Source: Tsukamurella ocularis
GTDB lineage: Bacteria > Actinomycetota > Actinomycetes > Mycobacteriales > Mycobacteriaceae
Assembly (NCBI RefSeq): GCF_024807615.1
Contig: NZ_JANUCJ010000002.1
Location: 682,001 to 746,000 of the forward strand
DNA: 64,000 nt
Direction of reading: 5' to 3'
The notes under the pieces were generated by a model that was not told the origin of the DNA, did not search any database, and worked only from the letters and a program-made list of their open reading frames with translations. Positions 46,759 through 56,950 of the stretch are shown one piece after another. A program made the position numbers and the translations under genes. Positions within the stretch are counted from its first letter, which is position 1; every line of letters begins with the position of its first letter.

Positions 46759-47994
46759 TCAGTTGAAGAGCTTGATCGGATTGACGATGTCAGCTGTGAG
46801 GACGAGCAACATGTACCCGCCGGCGAGCGCCAGAACGACGTACGTCAGCGGCGCGAGCTTCATGTAGTCGACGGGGCCTCCCTTGCGGCCCGTGACCAGG
46901 TCGCGGAGCTTCTCGAAGATCACCACCGCCATGTGTCCGCCGTCGAACGGAGGCACTGGCAGTAGGTTGATCAGGCCCAGCATGAGGTTGAGGCCGGCGA
47001 GGAGCAGGAAGAAGACGCTCCACATGTCGCGCTCGGCCACCTCACCGCCGATCATCGACGCGCCGACCAGCGACTGCGGGGTGTCGAGGCCGCGCTCCTC
47101 CCCCTTGATCGCGTCGATCAGGGCCGGGATCTTCTGCGGCAGCTGCCCGATCGCGACGATCGTCTTGTGCCCGAGGTCCAGCGTGAAGGCGGCGGTGCCG
47201 CCGATCGCGGTGATCGGGTTGTAGCGCTCCGTCACCCCCAGGGTGCCGACGCTGATGCCGATCGTCGGGCCGGAGACCTCGACGAGGTCCTTCCCGTCGG
47301 CCGACGGCCGCCACTTCTTGCTGGTCACGGGATCGATCGAGACGGTGCGCTGCTGCCCGTCGCGCTCGATGCCGAGGACGATCGCGCCGGTGGTGTTCTG
47401 CAGGGCGTCGAAGACGGTGTCGGCGTCGACCGCGGTGCCGTTGACGGAGGCGATGACGTCGCCCCGCACCAGGCCCGCCTGCGCCGCGGGGCTAGGGCGG
47501 CACTCGCCGACCGGGCGGCTGGGCTGCTCCTTGGTGGGCTTGGTGGTGGCGTCGGCGACGCAGCCGGTGGCGGCGACGGCCGCGCGCGGCGTCGCGGTGG
47601 TCGACGGCAGACCCGCGGTGACGGCGACGCCGTAGATCAGCAGCGCGCCGAGGATGAAGTTCATGCCCGGGCCGGCGAACAGCACGAACAGCCGCTTCCA
47701 CGCGGCCTGCTTGTACATCGCCTTCTCCCGCTCGACGGGCGTTTTCAGCTCGTCCAGCAGGGTCATCCCGGCGATGTCGCAGAAGCCGCCGAGCGGCAGC
47801 GCCTTCACGCCGTACTCGATGCCGTCCTCCGTCTTCGGGCGGCGCACCGACCACAGGGTGGGCCCGAAGCCGATGAAATAGCGCCGGACCTTCATGCCGG
47901 TGGCCTGCGCCGCCCACATGTGCCCGCACTCGTGCCAGGCGATCGACGCGAGGATGCACAGCGCGAACGCTGCGATACCCAGTGCGTACATCAT
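46759..47994 (-). CDS. rip1: Site-2 intramembrane metalloprotease Rip1 (RseP family)
   Basis: A 411-residue M50 protease: zinc motif HECGH in the first membrane helix, GFGPTLWS, a periplasmic PDZ domain ([20 protein letters not shown], residues ~165-240), and the second zinc-ligand motif [10 protein letters not shown] near the C-terminal helices. In mycobacteria Rip1 cleaves anti-sigma factors and other membrane substrates. ATG 47994 is supported by a hexamer 7 bases upstream. Confidence 0.95.
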   Translation of the reverse strand: MMYALGIAAFALCILASIAWHECGHMWAAQATGMKVRRYFIGFGPTLWSVRRPKTEDGIEYGVKALPLGGFCDIAGMTLLDELKTPVEREKAMYKQAAWKRLFVLFAGPGMNFILGALLIYGVAVTAGLPSTTATPRAAVAATGCVADATTKPTKEQPSRPVGECRPSPAAQAGLVRGDVIASVNGTAVDADTVFDALQNTTGAIVLGIERDGQQRTVSIDPVTSKKWRPSADGKDLVEVSGPTIGISVGTLGVTERYNPITAIGGTAAFTLDLGHKTIVAIGQLPQKIPALIDAIKGEERGLDTPQSLVGASMIGGEVAERDMWSVFFLLLAGLNLMLGLINLLPVPPFDGGHMAVVIFEKLRDLVTGRKGGPVDYMKLAPLTYVVLALAGGYMLLVLTADIVNPIKLFN

Positions 47995-48001
47995 GAGATC
48001 C

Positions 48002-48007
48002 AGAATA
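48002..48007 (-). promoter_or_regulatory. -10-like hexamer of rip1
   Basis: TATTCT, 7 bases before ATG 47994, in the 22-bp gap after dxr. Confidence 0.55.
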
Positions 48008-48016
48008 CCGGTCGGA

Positions 48017-49159
48017 TCAGACCAACCCGACCAGCTCGGACGCCCGCCGACGGGCCCACTCTTCCGCCGCGAGGACGTCCGCGACGTCGCGCGGCTCGGC
48101 CCGCCACTGGGCACCGTCGGCGACGACCTGCGCGACCGTGTCGACGATGGCGAGGAAGGGCGTGCGGCCGTCGAGGAAGGCCTGCGCGACGACCTCGTTC
48201 GCGGCGTTGAAGACGGCGGTGAGGCTGCCACCGCGGGTGCCGGCGTCGCGCGCGACGGCGATCGCGGGGAAGGCCTCGTCGTCGACGGGGGCGAAGGTCC
48301 AGGTGTGGGCCTGGGTGAAGTCGCAGGCGGTGGACGCGCCGGGCACCCGGTCCGGCCAGCCGAGCGCCAGCGCGATCGGCAACTTCATCGACGGGGGCGA
48401 GGCCTTGGCCATGGTCGCGCCGTCGACGAAGGTGACCATCGAGTGCACGACGGACTGCCGGTGCACCGTCACATCGATGCGGTCGTAGGGCACGCCGAAC
48501 AGCAGGTGCGCCTCGATCACCTCGAGCGCCTTGTTGACCAGCGTCGCGGAGTTCAGCGTGATCATCGGCCCCATCGACCAGGTGGGGTGCTTGCCCGCTT
48601 CCTCCGGGGTGACGTCGGCGAGCTCGGCGCGCGTCCGACCGAAGAACGGGCCGCCGGACGCGGTGAGGATCAGCCGGTCGACCTCGGCCGCGGTGCCGCC
48701 GCGCAGGCACTGCGCGATCGCGGAGTGCTCGGAGTCGACGGGCACGATCTGCCCCTCGGTGGCCCGTTTGAGGACGAGCGAGCCGCCCGCTACCAGGGAT
48801 TCCTTGTTGGCGAGGGCGAGCCGCGCGCCGCTGTCGAGCGCCGCAAGCGTCGGGCCCAGTCCGAGGCTGCCGACGACGCCGTTGAGCACGACGTCCGCCT
48901 CGACGGACTCCACGAGGCGGGTCATGGCGTCCGGGCCGGTCAGCGCACCATCGAAGCCGGTGGCGCGGGCCGGGTCCGCGATACCGATCCGGGCCCCGTC
49001 GACGCCGACGGCGCGCGCCTGCTGCGCGAGGAGCTCGGGGTTACCTCCACCGGCGCCGAGGCCGACCACCTCGAACCGGTCCGGGTTCTCGGCGATCACC
49101 TCCAGCGCCTGGGTGCCGATGGAGCCGGTGCTACCGAGTATGAGGACGCGGGTGGTCAC
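48017..49159 (-). CDS. dxr: 1-deoxy-D-xylulose-5-phosphate reductoisomerase
   Basis: A 380-residue DXR, the committed step of the MEP pathway and the fosmidomycin target. NADPH site [15 protein letters not shown] at the N-terminus, [13 protein letters not shown] and [10 protein letters not shown] in the catalytic domain, and [17 protein letters not shown]. Transcribed toward rip1 and ispG. Confidence 0.97.
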   Translation of the reverse strand: MTTRVLILGSTGSIGTQALEVIAENPDRFEVVGLGAGGGNPELLAQQARAVGVDGARIGIADPARATGFDGALTGPDAMTRLVESVEADVVLNGVVGSLGLGPTLAALDSGARLALANKESLVAGGSLVLKRATEGQIVPVDSEHSAIAQCLRGGTAAEVDRLILTASGGPFFGRTRAELADVTPEEAGKHPTWSMGPMITLNSATLVNKALEVIEAHLLFGVPYDRIDVTVHRQSVVHSMVTFVDGATMAKASPPSMKLPIALALGWPDRVPGASTACDFTQAHTWTFAPVDDEAFPAIAVARDAGTRGGSLTAVFNAANEVVAQAFLDGRTPFLAIVDTVAQVVADGAQWRAEPRDVADVLAAEEWARRRASELVGLV

Positions 49160-49165
49160 GCCGTC

Positions 49166-49171
49166 AGCCTA
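49166..49171 (-). promoter_or_regulatory. -10-like hexamer of dxr
   Basis: TAGGCT, 6 bases before GTG 49159. Confidence 0.5.
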
Positions 49172-49217
49172 TCGGCGGCCCGCCCCCGCCCGACGGTCTG
49201 CCGTCGGCGCCGATTCA

Positions 49218-49236
49218 ACAGGGCAGGCTAGCCTTG
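49218..49236 (+). promoter_or_regulatory. Possible IdeR/DtxR iron box
   Basis: The 19-mer matches 12 of 19 positions of the mycobacterial consensus TTAGGTTAGGCTAACCTAA, including the palindromic core AGGCTAGCCT (49225-49234). It overlaps a TAGCCT that could be the -10 of the SIP gene, so iron-loaded IdeR would block it. Confidence 0.45.
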
Positions 49237-49266
49237 CACGGTAAACCGACGAAAGGGACGTCCACG

Positions 49267-51093
49267 ATGGCCAGCACACTCCGCGACGGCGCGGTGTTCC
49301 CGATCTGCCTCCGCGAGTTCGACGTGCTGCGGGTGTCGGACGTGACGCCGGGGATGCGGCGCATCGTCGTCGGCGGCGACGCGGTCGGACCCCATGTGCG
49401 CGACGGCGTGGAACTTCCGGCCGTGCACAGCACCGGCTTCGACGACGACGTCAAGGTCTTGCTACCGGACCTGCAGACCGGCGAGTTCCCCTTCGAGGTG
49501 CCCAAGAACACCGACCAGGGCCGCGTGGACTGGACCGACGGCTCGTTCGAACACGCCCGCACGTACACCGTGCGCGAGTTCGACGCCGCGGCGCGCGAGA
49601 TGACCATCGACTTCGTGCTGCACGGCACGGGCCTCGCAGCGACCTGGGCACGCCGCGTCGAGGTCGGGTCGAAGGTGCTGATCGCCGGCCCCAAGCATTC
49701 GGCCGCTCTCCCCCGCGACGTCGACTGGCTGCTGCTCGCCGGTGACGAGACGGCGCTGCCGGCGATCGGTCGCGCCGTGGAGATCCTGCCGCCGGGCTTC
49801 AGGGCCACCGCGGTCATCGAGGTCGCCGAGCCGAGCCACCGCCAGGAGCTCGCCACCGAGGGCGACGTCGACTTCGTCTGGCTCTACCGCTCCGAGGCGG
49901 ACGGCGCGTCGCGCCTCGTCGACGCAGTGCAGGCCGTCGACTGGCGCGGCGATCGCCCGTACCTCTGGGTTGCGGGCGAGACCCTGGGCATCAAGCCGCT
50001 GCGCCGCTGGGCCAAGAACGAGAAGGGCCTCGACAAGGACCGGGTGGAGATCACCGGCTACTGGCGCCACCGCGTGGTCACCACCGTCGACGGCGACGAC
50101 CAGCTGGTGGACACGAGCCAGGACGAGAACATCCTCTCCGAGATCCACGAGATGACGGAACTGCTGCCGCCCTTCGCGATCCGCGCCGCCGTCACGCTCG
50201 GTCTGTTCGCCGCGATCGACGACGGAGCCACGACGCCCGCGGCTGTCGCCGCCGCCTGCGGCACCGACCCCCGCGCCACGGAGAAGCTGCTCCGGCATCT
50301 CGCCCTGATGGGCTTCGTCGCGCTCGGCGAGGGCGGGTACTCCCTCACGGGCCGCGGCGAGCTGCTCACCGATCCCGACGAGCTCCTCGCCGGCAGCCTG
50401 CACCACGACCAGGTGCGCACCCGCCTGGACATGTCCTTCGTGCACCTCGTCGATGCCGTCCGCACGGGGACCGCGGTGCCCTTCGAGGGCGCCGACCTGC
50501 GCGGCGTGCGCGCCGCCGACGAGAACCTCGCCGAGCAGCTCCACTCCGTCGCGAGCCGGTGGGCCACCTATCGCGCGCCGGCCCTGCCCGAGGCCGTGGA
50601 CTTCTCCTCCGTGCGGTCCGTCGCGGTCTTCGGCGACGGCGCCGGCGTGTACGCCGACAACCTGGCCCGCCTGCTGCCCGACCTGAGCGTCGCGATCGTC
50701 GGTATGCCCAGCACCGTCGAACGCGAGATCGCGATCGTCGCCCCCGAGCGCCGAGACCGCGTAACGGCCGCGCCCGGCACCGTCTTCGCGCCGCTGCCGC
50801 GACGCTACGATCTCGTCGTGGGTATCGACCTCCTGCAGACCCTGCCGGACGCCGACGCCGAGCTGCTGGTCACCACGCTGCGCGGCAGCGCCGACCGCGT
50901 GGTCTTCGTGGGGAACGTGCTCGACCCGGGCACCACCGACGACCACGAGACCGAGGACGACCTCCGGAACCTGTGCCTGTACGGCGGGGGCCTGCGGACG
51001 GCGGAGGAGCTGGGCGCCCTCGTGGGCGGCGGCGCGCACCGCATCGCGCCGCTCGGCTGGGGCACCTACGTCGTGGAGTACGCCGGCGCGTAA
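49267..51093 (+). CDS. Siderophore-interacting FAD reductase fused to a methyltransferase-like domain
   Basis: A 608-residue two-part protein. Residues ~10-270 are a ViuB-type siderophore-interacting protein: ARTYTVREFD (FAD), HGTGLAATWA, VGSKVLIAGPKHS, NAD(P)-side LLAGDETALPAIGRA and GYWRHR at 264-269. Residues ~288-360 look like the winged-helix dimerisation domain of O-methyltransferases, and ~448-605 like the SAM fold, with VAVFGDGAGVYA for the glycine loop. The catalytic His of the family's LHDW motif is replaced: LLQTLPDADAELL (522-534). AAAGGG precedes ATG 49267. Expected role: release of iron from ferric siderophores; role of the second part unknown. Confidence 0.85.
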   Translation: MASTLRDGAVFPICLREFDVLRVSDVTPGMRRIVVGGDAVGPHVRDGVELPAVHSTGFDDDVKVLLPDLQTGEFPFEVPKNTDQGRVDWTDGSFEHARTYTVREFDAAAREMTIDFVLHGTGLAATWARRVEVGSKVLIAGPKHSAALPRDVDWLLLAGDETALPAIGRAVEILPPGFRATAVIEVAEPSHRQELATEGDVDFVWLYRSEADGASRLVDAVQAVDWRGDRPYLWVAGETLGIKPLRRWAKNEKGLDKDRVEITGYWRHRVVTTVDGDDQLVDTSQDENILSEIHEMTELLPPFAIRAAVTLGLFAAIDDGATTPAAVAAACGTDPRATEKLLRHLALMGFVALGEGGYSLTGRGELLTDPDELLAGSLHHDQVRTRLDMSFVHLVDAVRTGTAVPFEGADLRGVRAADENLAEQLHSVASRWATYRAPALPEAVDFSSVRSVAVFGDGAGVYADNLARLLPDLSVAIVGMPSTVEREIAIVAPERRDRVTAAPGTVFAPLPRRYDLVVGIDLLQTLPDADAELLVTTLRGSADRVVFVGNVLDPGTTDDHETEDDLRNLCLYGGGLRTAEELGALVGGGAHRIAPLGWGTYVVEYAGA

Positions 51094-51106
51094 GGGCTGC
51101 GGCCCG

Positions 51107-51652
51107 TCAGTCCACGAGGTCGGCGGGAATCAGCTCGACCGGGAACGGCTGCTCGACGCCCCGGTTCTCGCCGGGGCGGATCGTGGTGGACCGCGTGTAC
51201 TCGTCGTCGACGGGCTCGGTGTGGATCGTGACCGTGCCGTCGGCGTCGACGCGCCAGTAGGAGGCGATGCCGGCTTCCGCGTACTTCGCCGCCTTCAAGG
51301 TGCGGTCCGTGACCCGCGTGGACCTCGACGCGACCTCGACGACGAGGACGACGTCCTCGGATTCACGCCACTCGACGTCGCGCGCGGCGCCTGGCCTCAG
51401 GACTACGACGTCAGGAACGAAGTTCCCGCCCGGAACACGCACTCCGATCTCGTACAGCACGCGCCATCCGCTCGGCATGACTGACCGGAGCGTCACGAGC
51501 AGATTCACGCCGATCCCTTGATGTCCGTCCAACGGTGGTGGCGTCACCAGCAGGCTCCCGTCCACGATCTCGTAGCGGTGCCCGTCCTCCGGCAGATCCT
51601 CCAGATCGGCCTCGCCCCACGAGTCGGGGAACGAGTACATCGGCTGAGCCAT
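51107..51652 (-). CDS. Uma2-family endonuclease-like protein
   Basis: A 181-residue DUF820/Uma2 protein with the PD-(D/E)XK core: NFVPDVVVLRPG, VVLVVEVASRST and DRTLKAAKYAEAGIASYWRVD. Such proteins are abundant in cyanobacteria and actinomycetes; biochemical function is unproven. AGGAGG lies a few bases before ATG 51652. Stand-alone gene, tail-to-tail with the SIP fusion. Confidence 0.85.
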   Translation of the reverse strand: MAQPMYSFPDSWGEADLEDLPEDGHRYEIVDGSLLVTPPPLDGHQGIGVNLLVTLRSVMPSGWRVLYEIGVRVPGGNFVPDVVVLRPGAARDVEWRESEDVVLVVEVASRSTRVTDRTLKAAKYAEAGIASYWRVDADGTVTIHTEPVDDEYTRSTTIRPGENRGVEQPFPVELIPADLVD

Positions 51653-51727
51653 ATCGGCACCTCCTCTCGTGGCGGTGACAGTAGGTCGTCGGTCTGACAG
51701 GTTTCGTGAGCTCAGTCTATGCCGCCA

Positions 51728-52081
51728 TCACTCCGCAGACAGAGTGTCGACGCCGACCACCGCGGACACCGGGATCGGGCCGTAGACGTGCGGGAACAGC
51801 TCCTCGACGACGTCACTCGGCCCGCTCGCTGCGCTCCCGGCGCCGGCGGGGGCGGGCGGCTCGTACCGCACGTCGAGCCCCGCCGGGTCGATGGACAGCA
51901 GCACGAGTTCGGACGCGGGGAGGTCGGCGTAGAAGCGCTCCCGCACGCCGCGCCATTGCTCGGCGGTGGAGCAGTGCACGAAGCCGACGTCGGCGAGCGT
52001 CGCGCCACGCGTTGACACCGCGTACTCACCGGCCGCGCGGGCGGCTTCCCAGTCGGTCACGAGAGCGAGATGGAAGATCAC
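51728..52081 (-). CDS. DUF952 family protein
   Basis: A 117-residue protein beginning VIFHLALVTDWEAARAAG, the usual DUF952 start, with GFVHCSTAEQWRGVRERFY and ELVLLSIDPAGLDVRYEPP. The fold is ART-like in related families, but no activity is shown. GTG 52081 rather than GTG 52090 because TAGCGT ends 7 bases before it. Confidence 0.82.
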   Translation of the reverse strand: MIFHLALVTDWEAARAAGEYAVSTRGATLADVGFVHCSTAEQWRGVRERFYADLPASELVLLSIDPAGLDVRYEPPAPAGAGSAASGPSDVVEELFPHVYGPIPVSAVVGVDTLSAE

Positions 52082-52088
52082 CCGCGCC

Positions 52089-52094
52089 ACGCTA
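52089..52094 (-). promoter_or_regulatory. -10-like hexamer of the DUF952 gene
   Basis: TAGCGT, 7 bases before GTG 52081. A plus-strand TAGGAT at 52139-52144 is the likely -10 of the divergent DUF2631 gene, which has a ~50-nt leader. Confidence 0.45.
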
Positions 52095-52203
52095 CCGACG
52101 AATCGCCGCCCCTCGTACGACGCACGGTCGTAGCGGGATAGGATTCCTCCGTATCCCGGGCTCGGCCCGGTGCTCAGCTGAGGAAGCGACGAAGGAGAAG
52201 CGA

Positions 52204-52467
52204 GTGGCAACCACCGACCTGGAGCGTCAGACCACCTCGAAGGTCGACGTCGCCGACGTGCCGTCGCGCGACTGGGGCTGGAGCGGCAACGCCCCCAACG
52301 CTGCGCGCATCGCCGGCGTGCTGTTCGCCGTGCTCCTGCTGCTGATGAACATCGGCAACCACCAGGGCAAGACCGAGGACATCTTCCTCGTCGGCTTCGC
52401 CGTGGCCATCCTCGGCGTGATCCTGGTCAACTGGATCACCACTCGCCGCAAGAAGTGGAAGTACTGA
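52204..52467 (+). CDS. DUF2631 membrane protein
   Basis: An 87-residue protein (Rv2876-like) with a polar N-terminus containing DWGWSGNAPNAARIAG, two membrane helices (VLFAVLLLLMNIGNHQG; IFLVGFAVAILGVILVNWI) and a basic end TTRRKKWKY. AAGGAG lies 7 bases before GTG 52204. The two stops with rlmN are one base apart on opposite strands. Function unknown. Confidence 0.85.
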   Translation: MATTDLERQTTSKVDVADVPSRDWGWSGNAPNAARIAGVLFAVLLLLMNIGNHQGKTEDIFLVGFAVAILGVILVNWITTRRKKWKY

Positions 52468-52468
52468 G

Positions 52469-53581
52469 CTACTTCTCCTCGGCGGCCAGCTGACCGCAGG
52501 CCGCCGCGATCTCCTGGCCGCGGGTGTCGCGCACGGTGCACGAGACGCCCTGCGCGATCACGCGGCGCACGAACTCATCCTGGCGGTCCTTCGGCGACGC
52601 ATCCCACTCGCTACCCGGCGTCGGGTTCAGCGGGATCAGGTTCACATGCGCGAACTGGCCGAGCTTCTTGCGCAGCTTCTCGCCCAGCATGTCGGCGCGC
52701 CAGGGCTGGTCGTTCACGTCGCGGATGAGCGCGTACTCGATCGACACCCGGCGGCCGGTCCGGTCCGCGTAGTACCGCGCGGCCTCCAGCACCTCCTGCA
52801 CGCTCCACCGGTTGTTCACGGGCACCAGGGTGTCGCGGAGCTCATCGTCGGGGGTGTGCAGCGAAACGGCCAGCGTCACCGACAGGCCCTCGTCGGCCAG
52901 CTTGCGGATCGCGGGCGCGAGGCCGACGGTGCTGACGGTGACGTGCCGCTGCGAGATGCCCATCCCCTCGGGGGCGGGCGACGTGATGCGCCGCACGGCC
53001 TGCACGACCCGTTTGTAGTTGGCGAGCGGCTCCCCCATGCCCATGAAGACCACGTTCGACAGCCGACCCGGGCCCCCCGCGACATCACCGTCCTGCATGG
53101 CCTTCGCAGCGCTGCGGACCTGGTCCACGATTTCGGCGGTCGACAGGTTGCGGTCGAGACCGCCCTGGCCGGTGGCGCAGAACGGGCATGCCATGCCGCA
53201 GCCGGCCTGGCTGGAGATGCACAACGTCGCGCGGTCGGTGTATCGCATCAGCACGGATTCCAGCAACGTGCCGTCGTGCAGACGCCAGAGCGTCTTGCGG
53301 GTGGTGCCGCTGTCGGTGGCGATATGCCGGACGGGCGTCATCAGCTCAGGCAGGAGCGCCTCGCCGACGGTGCCGCGCGCCATGGCCGGTAGGTCCGTCA
53401 TAGTGGCCGCGTCGGCCTCGAGCCGACCGTAGTAATGACGGGCGAGCTGATTGGCGCGGAACTTGGGCAGCCCCAGATCGACGACTGCCTGCTGCAGCTC
53501 GTCGTCGGTGAGGTCGGCAAGGTGGCGCGGGGGCTTGCCGCGCTTGGGTGCGTCGAATACCAGAGGCAGGGAGGTGCTCAT
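52469..53581 (-). CDS. rlmN: 23S rRNA (A2503-C2)/tRNA (A37-C2) methyltransferase RlmN
   Basis: A 370-residue radical-SAM methyltransferase. The cluster motif is [11 protein letters not shown]; upstream SSQAGCGM, later [13 protein letters not shown] and [14 protein letters not shown], and the C-terminal methylatable cysteine in [14 protein letters not shown] 53581 is chosen, with GGGGGAG just upstream; the frame remains open far beyond into other genes. The host translation fidelity factor, also conserved in the M. tuberculosis order (Rv2880c). Confidence 0.95.
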   Translation of the reverse strand: MSTSLPLVFDAPKRGKPPRHLADLTDDELQQAVVDLGLPKFRANQLARHYYGRLEADAATMTDLPAMARGTVGEALLPELMTPVRHIATDSGTTRKTLWRLHDGTLLESVLMRYTDRATLCISSQAGCGMACPFCATGQGGLDRNLSTAEIVDQVRSAAKAMQDGDVAGGPGRLSNVVFMGMGEPLANYKRVVQAVRRITSPAPEGMGISQRHVTVSTVGLAPAIRKLADEGLSVTLAVSLHTPDDELRDTLVPVNNRWSVQEVLEAARYYADRTGRRVSIEYALIRDVNDQPWRADMLGEKLRKKLGQFAHVNLIPLNPTPGSEWDASPKDRQDEFVRRVIAQGVSCTVRDTRGQEIAAACGQLAAEEK

Positions 53582-53684
53582 AACTCCCCCATTCTCCCAC
53601 GTCGACGACGCGGTGCCGACCAGAGCGATCCGAGACACCGCGCGTCCCCGCGTCAGGGCCCGCTCGAGGTGGCAGGATGACGCC

Positions 53685-54119
53685 ATGGCCAAGGATGAAG
53701 ACAGCGTTCGAGACAGCGAAGAAGCGATCGGGATCCCCGATCCCGACGTCGACGCAACCGACGCTCGGAACCTCCCCGCGGAGCGGGGCGCAATCGAGCC
53801 GGCCGCCGATCCGGCGGCGGGCGCACCGGCGACGAAGCGGCGCGGCGACACCCGCGACGCGTACGAACAGGTCAAGCACACCCGTTCGGCGTCGCTATGG
53901 TCCGGACTCGTCGGCGGCGCCGTCATCCTGCTCGTGCTGCTCGCCTTCATCGTGCAGAACCAGCAGAACACGCAGATCACGCTGCTGTTCTGGGAGGCGA
54001 ACCTCCCCCTCGGCGTATCCCTGCTGATCGCCGCCATCCTCGGCGCGCTCCTCGTCGGCTCGGCCGGCGGCCTCCGCATCCTCCAGCTGCGCCGCGCCGC
54101 GAAGAAGCTCCGCGACTGA
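53685..54119 (+). CDS. LapA-domain (DUF1049) membrane protein
   Basis: A 144-residue protein: ~70 acidic, disordered N-terminal residues, then two membrane helices ([41 protein letters not shown]) bracketing [18 protein letters not shown], the LapA/DUF1049 signature. E. coli LapA works with LapB in LPS assembly control; no equivalent role is known in mycolata. Confidence 0.88.
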   Translation: MAKDEDSVRDSEEAIGIPDPDVDATDARNLPAERGAIEPAADPAAGAPATKRRGDTRDAYEQVKHTRSASLWSGLVGGAVILLVLLAFIVQNQQNTQITLLFWEANLPLGVSLLIAAILGALLVGSAGGLRILQLRRAAKKLRD

Positions 54120-54169
54120 TCCGACGGGCCGCGGCGCGCGGGCGGCGCCACCGATGAAACGATGGGCCC

Positions 54170-55429
54170 ATGCGTGCATGGGTCGTCTGGTCGGTCGCGA
54201 CCCTCGCGTACGTCGTCGCGATCCTGCAGCGCACGTCCTTCGGCGTCTCCAGCACAGAGGCGAGTGAACGGTTCGGCGCCGCCCCGGCGACGCTCGCCGC
54301 CTTCGTGGTGCTCCAGCTCGTGGTCTACGCGGGCATGCAGATACCCGCGGGGCTGCTGCTGGACCGGTTCGGGTCCCGTCGGCTGATCGTCAGCGGCGCG
54401 CTCCTCATGGCGGTGGGCCAGCTGACGCTGGCACTCACGGAATCCCTCCCCCTCGCTATTGCTGGCCGCGTCGCCGTGGGCAGCGGCGATGCCCTGACGT
54501 TCGTCTCGGTACTGCGCCTCGTTCCGGCGTGGTTTCCCGTGCGCCGGATCCCGCTGGTCACCCAGTTGACCGGCATGACGGGGCAGCTGGGCCAGGTGCT
54601 CTCGGCGGTGCCCTTCCTCGCGCTGCTGCACGGAAGCGGGTGGAGCAGTGCCTACGCCTCGGCGGCGGCGCTCGGCCTGTTCGCCGCATTGGCCGTGCTC
54701 GCGACGGTTCGCGACGCCCCGCCCGGCCGGACGGCACCGCACATCACGGTGAAGGCCGCGGAGATCCCCGGGATCCTCCGCACGACCTGGATGCATCCGG
54801 GCACCCGGCTGGGATTCTTCACGCACATGGGCACGATGTTCTCGGTGACCGCGTTCATGCTGATGTGGGGCGTGCCGTACCTGACGAACGCCCAGGGGCT
54901 CTCGTCGGGCACGGCGGGTGGAGTCGTCAGCTTCGGTGTGCTCGCGACGCTGGCATCGGGCCCCGTCATCGGCTTCCTCACCGGACGGTTCCCCGTGCGC
55001 CGCTCCTGGATGGTGATCACGATCATCCTCGCCAGCGCGGCGCTGTGGACGGTCGTCCTCCTCCGCGACGAGCCCTCGCCGGTCTGGCTGCTCACGCTGC
55101 TCGTGCTGGTGATCGCCGTCGGCGGTCCCAGCTCCGCTATCGGCTTCGACTACGCCCGCACGTTCAACACGACGCGGGTGCTCGGCACGGCGCAGGGCAT
55201 GGTGAACATCGGCGGCTTCCTCGCGAGCCTCGTCCTGATCCAGGCGATGGGCATGATCATGGGCTCCGGTGCAGGCCTGACCTTCGACGGCTTCCGGGTG
55301 GCGTGGATGGCGCAGTACCCGCTGTGGGCGATTGCGCTGATCGGCGTGATCGTCACGCGGCGCAAGGCCCGGCGCCGCGAAGGGGTCGTGCCGCGGCCTC
55401 TCCGCGAGGCGCTGCGTCGCCGCGCCTGA
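54170..55429 (+). CDS. MFS transporter
   Basis: A 419-residue, 12-TM major facilitator. Motif A-like [16 protein letters not shown] between helices 2 and 3; central [12 protein letters not shown] loop; short basic C-terminus. No specificity-determining motif recognised; resembles nitrate/sugar-type MFS_1 permeases of actinobacteria. Follows the LapA gene by 50 bases. Confidence 0.85.
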   Translation: MRAWVVWSVATLAYVVAILQRTSFGVSSTEASERFGAAPATLAAFVVLQLVVYAGMQIPAGLLLDRFGSRRLIVSGALLMAVGQLTLALTESLPLAIAGRVAVGSGDALTFVSVLRLVPAWFPVRRIPLVTQLTGMTGQLGQVLSAVPFLALLHGSGWSSAYASAAALGLFAALAVLATVRDAPPGRTAPHITVKAAEIPGILRTTWMHPGTRLGFFTHMGTMFSVTAFMLMWGVPYLTNAQGLSSGTAGGVVSFGVLATLASGPVIGFLTGRFPVRRSWMVITIILASAALWTVVLLRDEPSPVWLLTLLVLVIAVGGPSSAIGFDYARTFNTTRVLGTAQGMVNIGGFLASLVLIQAMGMIMGSGAGLTFDGFRVAWMAQYPLWAIALIGVIVTRRKARRREGVVPRPLREALRRRA

Positions 55430-55435
55430 CCCGCC

Positions 55436-56344
55436 TCAGGAGCCCATCAACGCGGTCAATGCGGCCCACACCACCACGGCGCTGGGCAGGAGCGAATCCA
55501 GGCGGTCCATGATGCCGCCGTGGCCGGGCAGCAGGGTGCCCATGTCCTTGATGCCCAGGTCGCGCTTGACCTGGGACTCGAGCAGATCGCCGAGCGTCGC
55601 GGTGATCACCACGACCGGACCGAGCAGGAGCCCCCAGACCGGGTTCACATCGAGCAGGAAATTCAGCACAAGCACGGCGCCGACCGCGCCGGCCACCATC
55701 GACCCGGCGAAGCCCTCCCAGGACTTCTTCGGGCTGATCGCGGGTACCATCGGGTGCTTTCCGAAGACGACGCCCGAGGCGTAGCCGCCCACGTCCGAGC
55801 AGACGACGAGGATGATCAGCGCGGCCACGCGCTGCGGCCCGCGGTCCTCGGGGAGCACGAGCATCGCGCCGAAGGACGCGAACAGCGGCACCCACGCGAG
55901 CACGAAGACCGTCGTCGAGATATCGCGGGTGAAGGAGTTCGGCTCCGCGGTGCTCTGGTGCCCCAGCAGTCGCCAGACGATGGCGACCAGCACGGTCGCC
56001 ACGAACGCGGCGAGCACGCCCTCGGTCCCCAACGGCCAGCTCAACCAGATGATGGCCTGGCCGCCGATGAGCATCGGCCACAGCTCCAGGTTGGTGCCCG
56101 CGGCGCGGAACCGCTTGACCACCTCCCAGGTGGCGACTGCCATCGCGGCCGCCACCAGCGGCACCCACAGGTGCGGCGCGAAGTACAGGATCGCCACGAT
56201 GAGCGCGCCCAGGCTGACGCCCACTCCGATCGCTGCCGGGAGGTTGCGCCCTGCACTGATCTTGCGCTTCGCTGCCTCCTGGCCCGCCTCGGGCGTGCCG
56301 GGGGTCGGAGCGTCGGAGCCGACCGAGTCGGGGGTTTCCGGCAC
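55436..56344 (-). CDS. cdsA: Phosphatidate cytidylyltransferase
   Basis: A 302-residue CdsA making CDP-diacylglycerol at the membrane. The signature is split over SQVKRDLGIKDMGTLLPGHG and GIMDRLDSLLP; VCSDVGGYASGVVFGKHP and PKKSWEGFAGS precede it. The N-terminal ~50 residues are hydrophilic. Two bases separate it from frr, forming the pyrH-frr-cdsA run. Confidence 0.95.
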   Translation of the reverse strand: MPETPDSVGSDAPTPGTPEAGQEAAKRKISAGRNLPAAIGVGVSLGALIVAILYFAPHLWVPLVAAAMAVATWEVVKRFRAAGTNLELWPMLIGGQAIIWLSWPLGTEGVLAAFVATVLVAIVWRLLGHQSTAEPNSFTRDISTTVFVLAWVPLFASFGAMLVLPEDRGPQRVAALIILVVCSDVGGYASGVVFGKHPMVPAISPKKSWEGFAGSMVAGAVGAVLVLNFLLDVNPVWGLLLGPVVVITATLGDLLESQVKRDLGIKDMGTLLPGHGGIMDRLDSLLPSAVVVWAALTALMGS

Positions 56345-56346
56345 GG

Positions 56347-56904
56347 CTAGACCTCCATCAGATCGGCTTCCTTGCGCGCCACGAGGTCCTCGATCTGGGC
56401 GACGTACTTGGCCGTCGTCTTGTCGAGTTCCTTCTCGGCGCGGGCCACCTCGTCCTCACCGGCGTCGCCGTCCTTGACGATCTTGGCGAGCTGGTCGTTC
56501 GCCTTGCGGCGCACGTTGCGGATGGACACCTTGGCGTCCTCGCCCTTGCTCTTGACCTGCTTGACGAGATCCTTGCGGCGCTCCTCGGTGAGCTGCGGGA
56601 TCGCGATGCGGATCAGCTGTCCGTCGTTGGTGGGGTTGACCCCGAGGTCCGAATTGCGGATCGCGGTCTCCACCGGGCCGAGCTGGTTCGCCTCGTAGGG
56701 CTTGATCACCACGAGCCGCGCCTCGGGCGTAGTGATCGAGCTGATCTGGGTGATCGGCGTGGGCGAGCCGTAGTAGTCCACGACCACCTTGGAGAACATC
56801 CCCGGGTTCGCGCGACCGGTGCGGATCGACTGGAAGTCCTCCCGGGCCACCGAGACGGCCTTCTCCATCTTCTCCTCGGCGTCGAAGAGCGTTTCGTCGA
56901 TCAC
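56347..56904 (-). CDS. frr: Ribosome recycling factor
   Basis: A 185-residue RRF, exactly the usual length, from GTG 56904 ([17 protein letters not shown]). [15 protein letters not shown] and the C-terminal [12 protein letters not shown] match the family. A GTG three codons earlier (56913) has AAAGGA closer and is an alternative start. With EF-G it splits ribosomes after termination. Confidence 0.96.
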   Translation of the reverse strand: MIDETLFDAEEKMEKAVSVAREDFQSIRTGRANPGMFSKVVVDYYGSPTPITQISSITTPEARLVVIKPYEANQLGPVETAIRNSDLGVNPTNDGQLIRIAIPQLTEERRKDLVKQVKSKGEDAKVSIRNVRRKANDQLAKIVKDGDAGEDEVARAEKELDKTTAKYVAQIEDLVARKEADLMEV

Positions 56905-56950
56905 TTGGGTCACACGTCCTTTGCTGTGAAATGAATGGTCGGGTCCGGCG

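Noticed and set aside
52469-54826. A 785-residue version of RlmN
   Set aside because: The extra 415 codons are antisense to the LapA and MFS genes; family N-terminus and ribosome-binding site support ATG 53581.
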